Positions 59,601-64,000 of a DNA stretch of 64,000 bases are shown one piece after another. Origin of the DNA: an uncultured Bacteroidales bacterium. Lineage in GTDB: Bacteria; Bacteroidota; Bacteroidia; Bacteroidales; Paludibacteraceae. The stretch is from NCBI GenBank assembly GCA_946534715.1, contig CAMNCW010000061.1:1-64000 (forward strand), written 5' to 3'. Numbering within the stretch: the first letter of the stretch is position 1; each line of letters opens with the position of its first letter. A program made the position numbers and the translations under genes. Below the pieces are notes generated by a model, which searched no databases, was not told the origin of the DNA, and saw nothing but the letters and a program-made list of their open reading frames with translations.

Positions 59601-61200
59601 CCTTCCCGTCTTCCGGAACAGAGCAATTGGTCCCCTCCAACTCATACGTACACTCGGTCTTTTGCTGGCCGCCGTTGTATTTGAAGGTGATATTGCTTCC
59701 GCTCTTGGTGATATCGGTTATCTCGTGACCGCTTATCGGCGTATAACTGCGCACGGTGCTCGTCGGATAAGTATCTCCTGTTGCGCCGTAGTTTTTTGTC
59801 TTGCCGTCTGCCGGCACAATCGTGTATTTGGGACTGCCTGCCGTGTTGTTGGGTTCGTTGTTGCTCCAAGCCGACGCGTTGAAATTGATTTTCCAAACTA
59901 ACATACCGCTTGTCGGAATGAATTCATCCCAGCCTTGCTTTTGGCGGTTCTCAATATAATAGTTCACGCCTGTTGTTGTAGCGGCCTGTAGTTTGTTGGC
60001 AGAGTTGATCTGGTAACTCTGATACCCCTCTGTGCCGTTGGGAAACAAGGTGATATTCTTTCCCTCAGTTGCCAAGTTCACAGGAGTAACCCAGCCGAAG
60101 AAGTATTTCTGCCACGGGTCGTAGTTAGGCGGACAGTGACCGCCGCCGTTGTAACTACCGCCGTCCATAATATTCCAATCGCCCGGAGTAACGCCGTTCT
60201 TGTAGTTCGTTCCGTATTTCGTGTCATACAGATCCGGCAAACCCATTACATGACCGAACTCATGACACAGAGTACCGATTCCGCTAAGACTGCTTCCGCT
60301 CAACTCGCCGGACATGGCGTAGTTATTCAGTTTCTTGCCGTCTATTGTGCATTGTGCCTTCGTGTACGTGCAATAACCGGATGAAATAGCACTTTCTATT
60401 TCCCAGTTATGCGGCCAGATGGTATTGGCTTCGCCACCATCCGCCTGACCCTTACCTGCGTAGATCACATATACGAAATCTACATATCCGTCTCCGTCCG
60501 AATCGTAGTTGGCGAAATTCAAATCACTGTATTGCTGGTTGGCCAATATACAGGCCTCTACTACGGCATCTGTCGCGTGCTCGTCATCGCCTTCGTCCTC
60601 ATCCGGATCACCCGTGTCGTTGTCTGTTCCGTAATATGCCACATTTCTGCTCAGCGTCACAGGGCCATATACATCAAACTTAGGACGGTAACTACCGTTC
60701 GATTGATCCGCAAAATACTGTGCTGCGGAGCCGTAGTTCGTGTTGTTGTATTTGTTGACCGTGCAGTTCGTTGAGTTACACAACTCGTCAAACACAGCCT
60801 GAGTGTGGCTGCTTTGCATAGCGTCGTCTTTGAAATTGACCAAAATGACCACACCTTTCGGGGCTAAGTTGGGTTCTGTACCAACCGCCTTCGGGGCACG
60901 ACGGATGTGCTTGCGAGCCATAGCGGCAGCATGACGCGCCTCGGCTACTTCCGGAGATGGTACTTCACCGGCTACAACGTAATAACCGTCGGCATTTTGC
61001 TTGATCCGTTGACCCGCTTCGTTCACCATATAGTGATAAAACTCATCGCCCACTTGGCGAACTTGTATGGTACTTCCGTCCGGCTGTTCCATTGTCAACC
61101 AACCACGGTATGCCGGAACGGCAAACATACTGACAGCCATAACGCTGCATACCACGCACGCTAACATCTTGCGTGCCCATGAAGATACTCTGTGTTTCAC
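56614..61200 (-). CDS. M6 family metalloprotease with InlB and beta-sandwich repeats
   Basis: A secreted 1,528-residue protease. GTG start with signal ARKMLACVVCSVMAVSMFA. The M6 (immune-inhibitor-A-like) domain spans about 110-420 with zinc motif HEFGHVMGLPDLYD and NYDSDGDGYVDFVYVIYAG (calcium-like). InlB-type modules recur (about 600, 930 and 1290: e.g. YTIRFYNNGALVGTAQNV...FGGW, YTVRFFANGQTLSTQNV...FVGW), alternating with Ser/Gly/Thr-rich beta-sandwiches. The tail, ending IVIIRGEAVYTLTGARVQ, matches that of the 21399 protein and is probably a sorting signal. Confidence 0.92.
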   Translation of the reverse strand: MKHRVSSWARKMLACVVCSVMAVSMFAVPAYRGWLTMEQPDGSTIQVRQVGDEFYHYMVNEAGQRIKQNADGYYVVAGEVPSPEVAEARHAAAMARKHIRRAPKAVGTEPNLAPKGVVILVNFKDDAMQSSHTQAVFDELCNSTNCTVNKYNNTNYGSAAQYFADQSNGSYRPKFDVYGPVTLSRNVAYYGTDNDTGDPDEDEGDDEHATDAVVEACILANQQYSDLNFANYDSDGDGYVDFVYVIYAGKGQADGGEANTIWPHNWEIESAISSGYCTYTKAQCTIDGKKLNNYAMSGELSGSSLSGIGTLCHEFGHVMGLPDLYDTKYGTNYKNGVTPGDWNIMDGGSYNGGGHCPPNYDPWQKYFFGWVTPVNLATEGKNITLFPNGTEGYQSYQINSANKLQAATTTGVNYYIENRQKQGWDEFIPTSGMLVWKINFNASAWSNNEPNNTAGSPKYTIVPADGKTKNYGATGDTYPTSTVRSYTPISGHEITDITKSGSNITFKYNGGQQKTECTYELEGTNCSVPEDGKVAYNAALSLTITPATGYTLADPSCWTVEMGTNNELVYGEGFTYNAATKEFRIEHVTDDVVILAEGKKQVTLTWMANGVQFAQTITAGSVVLPENEPEGCDGKVFVGWTKTANYESASTAPAYVQTGDAASQTTFYAVFATQGEGGATGWTLVTDASTLKAGDVLVMACTSKNATAGDISSQIMASVTSSFSNGTISSLGSGTVELTLGGSKDVWTLTSSNGKLGATAVKKVAWNDGTMTWEISISNNNASIQSTTSSYGRFLYNNSNPRFTTYTSDPSAAMLLPQLYRKGGGASYSDYTTSCTPPCVGELTGITLNTTNVKKAFTEGETFNYGGLVVTANYDGCDSKTVVPTSVSTPVMSTIGQQTVTVTYEGKTATYEITISALPTYTIRFYNNGALVGTAQNVKQGQQPNVPATPSACEDYTFGGWLDAALTDDVTEKPSYVTSFTATKNQDYFAAYSYTEEGEGGGATEVADELTRATTGVSGNNYSNWSGKTVNSDAVYAGNSAGSNDAIQLRSNNSNSGIVTTTSGGKVTKVTVSWNSNTASGRTLDIYGKNSAYSDATDLYGNASGELLGTIVCGTSTELVIDGDYNYVGVRSNSGAMYLDAITFTWSADGGSSSTTYYTTSPNCTPCTSTVTVSKGETANGTFSLDYFGELSTCGGAVTITVTASPADGYRFKEITQTGMTEGVTIDQNAKTVTYAKKSNGTSTISVIFEAKPKYTVRFFANGQTLSTQNVIAGEKAEMPKDPSAPCDSYEFVGWWTEALAMDNTKAENWITDFTVTQAQDYYAIFSKTEEGTGVGESEVASVTFKTAGSDKTQESSDIAADIVDSDSGIARYNGTKVYAGVQGAKLGSSKASGSLTLTLATTVNVTAVKINASQFGSDTGTMEVTVGETSLGSQTPASGMSFEVAPSVETNTITIETTKRAYIASISVMGEGGTSSVTYYTYYPDCTSTAVESVETNEPAAVKAIIDGQIVIIRGEAVYTLTGARVQ

Positions 61201-61234
61201 GATTTTGTGTTATTTGTTAATTATTAATTGTGCA

Positions 61235-63178
61235 TTAGTACGCGCTCATCTGCTCGCGGACCGTATTATTGATGAAATCTGCGAACTCTTGGATCGTCAT
61301 CGAGCCTTTTTCCTCAGCGCCTTGCTGACGAACGGATACCAAGCCCTGCTCAGCCTCTTTCTCGCCCACAATCAGCATATACGGAATACGTTTCAGCTCG
61401 TTGTCGCGGATCTTACGACCGAGTTTCTCGTTGCGGTCATCCACAATAACGCGTACATCCTGTTGCTCGAGGATCTCTTTCACTTTCCATGCGTACTCGT
61501 TGCTCTTCTCCGAGATCGGCAGTACAACCGCTTGATCCGGCGTCAGCCACAACGGGAACTTACCTGCGGTATGCTCAATCAGCACGGCTACGAAACGCTC
61601 CATCGAACCGAACGGCGCACGGTGGATCATCACCGGACGGTGTTTCTGGTTATCTTCACCCGTATATTCGAGTTCAAAGCGCTCCGGCAGGTTGTAATCC
61701 ACCTGAATAGTACCGAGTTGCCAACGACGACCGAGGGCGTCTTTTACCATGAAGTCCAATTTCGGACCATAGAATGCAGCCTCTCCGGTCTCCTCGCGTG
61801 CCGGCAGGTTCATCTCCTTGCATGCCTCGCGGATAGCATTCTCTGCGTGCTCCCATATCTCGTCCGAGCCCACGTATTTCTCATGGTTGTTCGGGTCGCG
61901 AAGCGAAATCTGCGCCTCGTAGTTCTCGAAGTTAAGCGCCTTGAAGATGATGTTGATGATCTCCATCACGCGGATGAACTCCTGCTTCACCTGGTCGGGA
62001 CGGCAGAAAATATGCGCGTCGTCCTGCGTGAATGAACGTACACGCGTCAAGCCGTGCAGCTCGCCGCTCTGCTCGTAACGATAAACGGTTCCGAACTCAG
62101 CGCAACGGAACGGCAGATCCTTGTAGCTCTTCGGGCTGTTCTTGTAGATCGCACAGTGGTGAGGGCAGTTCATCGGCTTGAGCATATAGACCTCGCCTTC
62201 CTCCGGCGTCGTGATCGGCTGGAACGAGTCCTTGCCGTAGTGGTCCCAGTGGCCCGAAGTCATATACAGCTGCTTGCTTCCGATATGCGGAGTGATCACC
62301 TGCTGGTAGCCGTAGCGTTTCTGTATCTTCTTCAGGAAATCCTCCAAACGCAAACGCAGCGCTGTTCCTTTCGGCAGCCAGATAGGCAGACCTTTACCCA
62401 CCATGTCGCTGAACATGAACAACTCCAACTCCTTGCCGATCTTTCTATGGTCACGTTTCTTCGCTTCCTCAAGCAGCGTCAGATACTCATCCAGCATCGC
62501 TTTCTTCGGAAACGAAATACCGTATATACGCGTCATCATCGGCCGTTTCTCATCGCCGCGCCAATATGCCGCCGAGCAAGAAAGTACCTTTACCGCCTTG
62601 ATCGGCTCCGTGCTCAACAAGTGCGGACCCTTGCACAAATCGGTAAAATTACCTTGCGTATAAGTGCTGATCTTTCCATCCTCTAATTCGCTGATCAACT
62701 CGCATTTATAGCTCTGTCCCTTGGCGCCGAATGCTTTCAGCGCGTCCTCTTTGGAGATGGCGTTCTTCACCACCGCCTCTTTCTTCGCGCGCAATTCCAT
62801 CATCTTGTTCTCGATGGCTGCAAAACAGGTGTCGTTGATCACTACACCCTGAGGCGGCATAACGTCATAATAGAATCCGTTCTCGATAGCAGGACCGATA
62901 CCGAACTGAATACCCGGGTATAACTCCTGCAATGCCTCCGCCATCAAGTGACTCGATGTGTGCCAGAAAGCGTGTTTTGCTTCCGCATCCTCCCACTTGT
63001 GCAACTTAATTGCCGCATCAGCCAAAATTGGCTGATTCAGCTCCACGATCTGATCGTTGACGCTGGCGCACAAAATGTCCTGTGCTAAACGACTGCTGAT
63101 CGACTCAGCTACTTGTAACGGCGTCACGCCGTTTTCATACTCACGGACGCCTCCGTCCGGAAAAGTGATTTTAATCAT
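61235..63178 (-). CDS. thrS: Threonyl-tRNA synthetase
   Basis: Charges tRNA-Thr. The 647-residue class II enzyme has a TGS domain ([18 protein letters not shown]), an editing domain with [11 protein letters not shown] and [13 protein letters not shown], catalytic motif 1-3 regions ([45 protein letters not shown] by positions 364-399, [13 protein letters not shown]) and the anticodon-binding domain ([19 protein letters not shown]). Promoter 97-127 bases upstream. First gene of a 13-cistron minus-strand run; no T-box is seen, as expected in Bacteroidota. Confidence 0.98.
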   Translation of the reverse strand: MIKITFPDGGVREYENGVTPLQVAESISSRLAQDILCASVNDQIVELNQPILADAAIKLHKWEDAEAKHAFWHTSSHLMAEALQELYPGIQFGIGPAIENGFYYDVMPPQGVVINDTCFAAIENKMMELRAKKEAVVKNAISKEDALKAFGAKGQSYKCELISELEDGKISTYTQGNFTDLCKGPHLLSTEPIKAVKVLSCSAAYWRGDEKRPMMTRIYGISFPKKAMLDEYLTLLEEAKKRDHRKIGKELELFMFSDMVGKGLPIWLPKGTALRLRLEDFLKKIQKRYGYQQVITPHIGSKQLYMTSGHWDHYGKDSFQPITTPEEGEVYMLKPMNCPHHCAIYKNSPKSYKDLPFRCAEFGTVYRYEQSGELHGLTRVRSFTQDDAHIFCRPDQVKQEFIRVMEIINIIFKALNFENYEAQISLRDPNNHEKYVGSDEIWEHAENAIREACKEMNLPAREETGEAAFYGPKLDFMVKDALGRRWQLGTIQVDYNLPERFELEYTGEDNQKHRPVMIHRAPFGSMERFVAVLIEHTAGKFPLWLTPDQAVVLPISEKSNEYAWKVKEILEQQDVRVIVDDRNEKLGRKIRDNELKRIPYMLIVGEKEAEQGLVSVRQQGAEEKGSMTIQEFADFINNTVREQMSAY

Positions 63179-63274
63179 ATTAAATAAACCTACAAATGTT
63201 TATGCTCTTCCAACTCACAACTGTCTTCTGAGCAAATATGGTGTGTTGTTGTGATACATATTTCAAAAAGCGTG

Positions 63275-63305
63275 CAAAGATACAAAAAAAAATGCACATA
63301 CGCAA
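63275..63305 (-). promoter_or_regulatory. thrS promoter
   Basis: Minus strand: TTG (63305-63303), 20 bases, TATCTTTG (63282-63275). Leader about 90 bases, no clear riboswitch fold. Confidence 0.8.
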
Positions 63306-63352
63306 ATAAAAGTGCATTTTTTTTCAAATTCTCAATTATCAAGGGGCAATTC

Positions 63353-64000
63353 TCAATTATCAAAGCTCCATTTGATGCCTAAACACGGGTTGCACATGAA
63401 CCCGGCGCCGGTGAAGTTGTAACTGAATTCGATCTCTGTTCCCACATGCAGGTTCGGGCAATTAAACCAACGCCCCACATTGTACCATATCTGCGGTTCG
63501 GTCAGCAGCACAAACGACTGCTGATTCGAGTCGGTAATAGTTCCGTTTTTGTAATCCGGCACGCATAACTTCTGTCCCCATATATCTAAAAATCCGCAGA
63601 AACGCAAGCCCGGCGCAGTACAGAAATCCTCGCAACCCCATACAAACGTGAACTGCAAAGGCGCCAAATTCTTGTGCTTGTTGTAGTCATCTACAATATA
63701 TTTGTACAACAACTCCAAGTTGAAAATATTCTTGTAATCGGCGGTATGCAGACAATAATTGAATCCCACCAAAGCGGCGTGCTCGATGCCATAGCCGCGA
63801 ATGTCTCCCACTAAGTCTTTGTATAACCCCAAACCGCCGTTGTATTCCACCTGCACGCTCAGATCCCGGACGGGTGTCTGTTGCCAGAAATTGAGACACC
63901 GTGCGATCTCCGTATAGGCGAGAAACGGTGTGTTCCTCGGGTCGGAAGGGTGAATATTGTAATCTATATCCACGAACGCAAAAGTACTGCCCCAATTGTC
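63353..64000 (-). CDS. DUF5020 family (Tsx-like) outer-membrane protein, partial
   Basis: The frame runs off the right edge, so the N-terminus and signal are missing; 215 residues are visible. It opens DNWGSTFAFVDIDYN and continues with LSVQVEYNGGLG, YKYIVDDYNKHKN, FCGFLDIWG, FVLLTEPQIWYN, LHVGTEIEFSYNF and LGIKWSFDN, the DUF5020/Tsx-like barrel pattern (nucleoside-channel relatives). The stop lies in an AATTGAGAATTG-type repeat. Not to be confused with an internal GTG start at 63973. Confidence 0.82.
   Translation of the reverse strand, partial: DNWGSTFAFVDIDYNIHPSDPRNTPFLAYTEIARCLNFWQQTPVRDLSVQVEYNGGLGLYKDLVGDIRGYGIEHAALVGFNYCLHTADYKNIFNLELLYKYIVDDYNKHKNLAPLQFTFVWGCEDFCTAPGLRFCGFLDIWGQKLCVPDYKNGTITDSNQQSFVLLTEPQIWYNVGRWFNCPNLHVGTEIEFSYNFTGAGFMCNPCLGIKWSFDN

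Noticed and set aside
61067..62035. Open frame of 322 codons antisense to thrS
   Set aside because: thrS is unambiguous; the antisense frame is a compositional shadow.
63179..63274. thrS leader considered for a T-box or riboswitch
   Set aside because: Only about 90 bases, no T-box sequence, no stable multi-stem fold visible by eye; T-boxes are not expected in Bacteroidota.

Overview
The window looks like chromosome from a Bacteroidales-type member of the Bacteroidota. The evidence is a SusC/SusD pair, YidC with a large periplasmic domain, DUF6029/Omp28, DUF4292 and DUF5020 families, T9SS-like C-terminal tails, InlB-type 'Listeria-Bacteroides' repeats, and promoters of the form TTG-N20-TAnnTTTG with no Shine-Dalgarno signals. 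I see no rRNA, tRNA, CRISPR array, transposase or prophage structural gene. Coding density is high, with many 1-14 base gene overlaps.

Layout. 1-1985: end of a small-protein locus, a membrane LytTR regulator and an SGNH-like protein. 1944-9498 (minus): mfd, kdsB, deoD, a small outer-membrane protein and yidC as one unit. 9683-18353 (plus): InlB-repeat protein, DPP-IV-type S9 peptidase, sugar MFS transporter, ROK sugar kinase, polysaccharide deacetylase, Ig-like lipoprotein and PnuC. 18483-23419 (plus): an envelope thiol cluster of TlpA-like thioredoxin, DUF6029, two Omp28-type proteins and a secreted protein. 23743-32834 (plus): a single-chain TamB plus Omp85-barrel protein, then SusC and SusD. 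32886-35474 (minus): a 126-aa protein with an elaborate leader, and rpsA. 35700-38902 (plus): RelE/ParE-type toxin-antitoxin, an EF-hand membrane protein and an M23/LysM endopeptidase. 38947-42387 (minus): rlmH, a lipoprotein, a secretory-lipase-like hydrolase and a beta-barrel. 42494-45935 (plus): nadC and two envelope proteins. 46130-48785 (minus): pectinesterase and an AT-rich AAA-ATPase gene. 48923-63178 (minus): thrS, an M6 metalloprotease, a lipid kinase, dut, TPR, DUF4292, EnvC, FKBP, a Rieske-like lipoprotein, RimM, a TrmH-type methylase and a U32 peptidase with a detached Cys tail. 63353-64000: a DUF5020 gene cut by the window edge.

The two most striking features are these. (1) A roughly 1,595-residue protein joins an inner-membrane-anchored TamB to an Omp85/TamA-type outer-membrane barrel in one chain. 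(2) Families of palindromic repeats are inserted in frame inside conserved genes (deacetylase, Ig-like lipoprotein, PnuC, U32 peptidase). One of them is read in the same frame, as SSPFRGTEG, in three neighbouring genes. A second class of AT-rich repeat supplies start or stop codons to several genes. Twelve promoters share exactly 20 bases between TTG and TAnnTTTG, which corrects three gene starts (mfd, nadC and the barrel at 41704) and suggests a TTG start for the TamB fusion.
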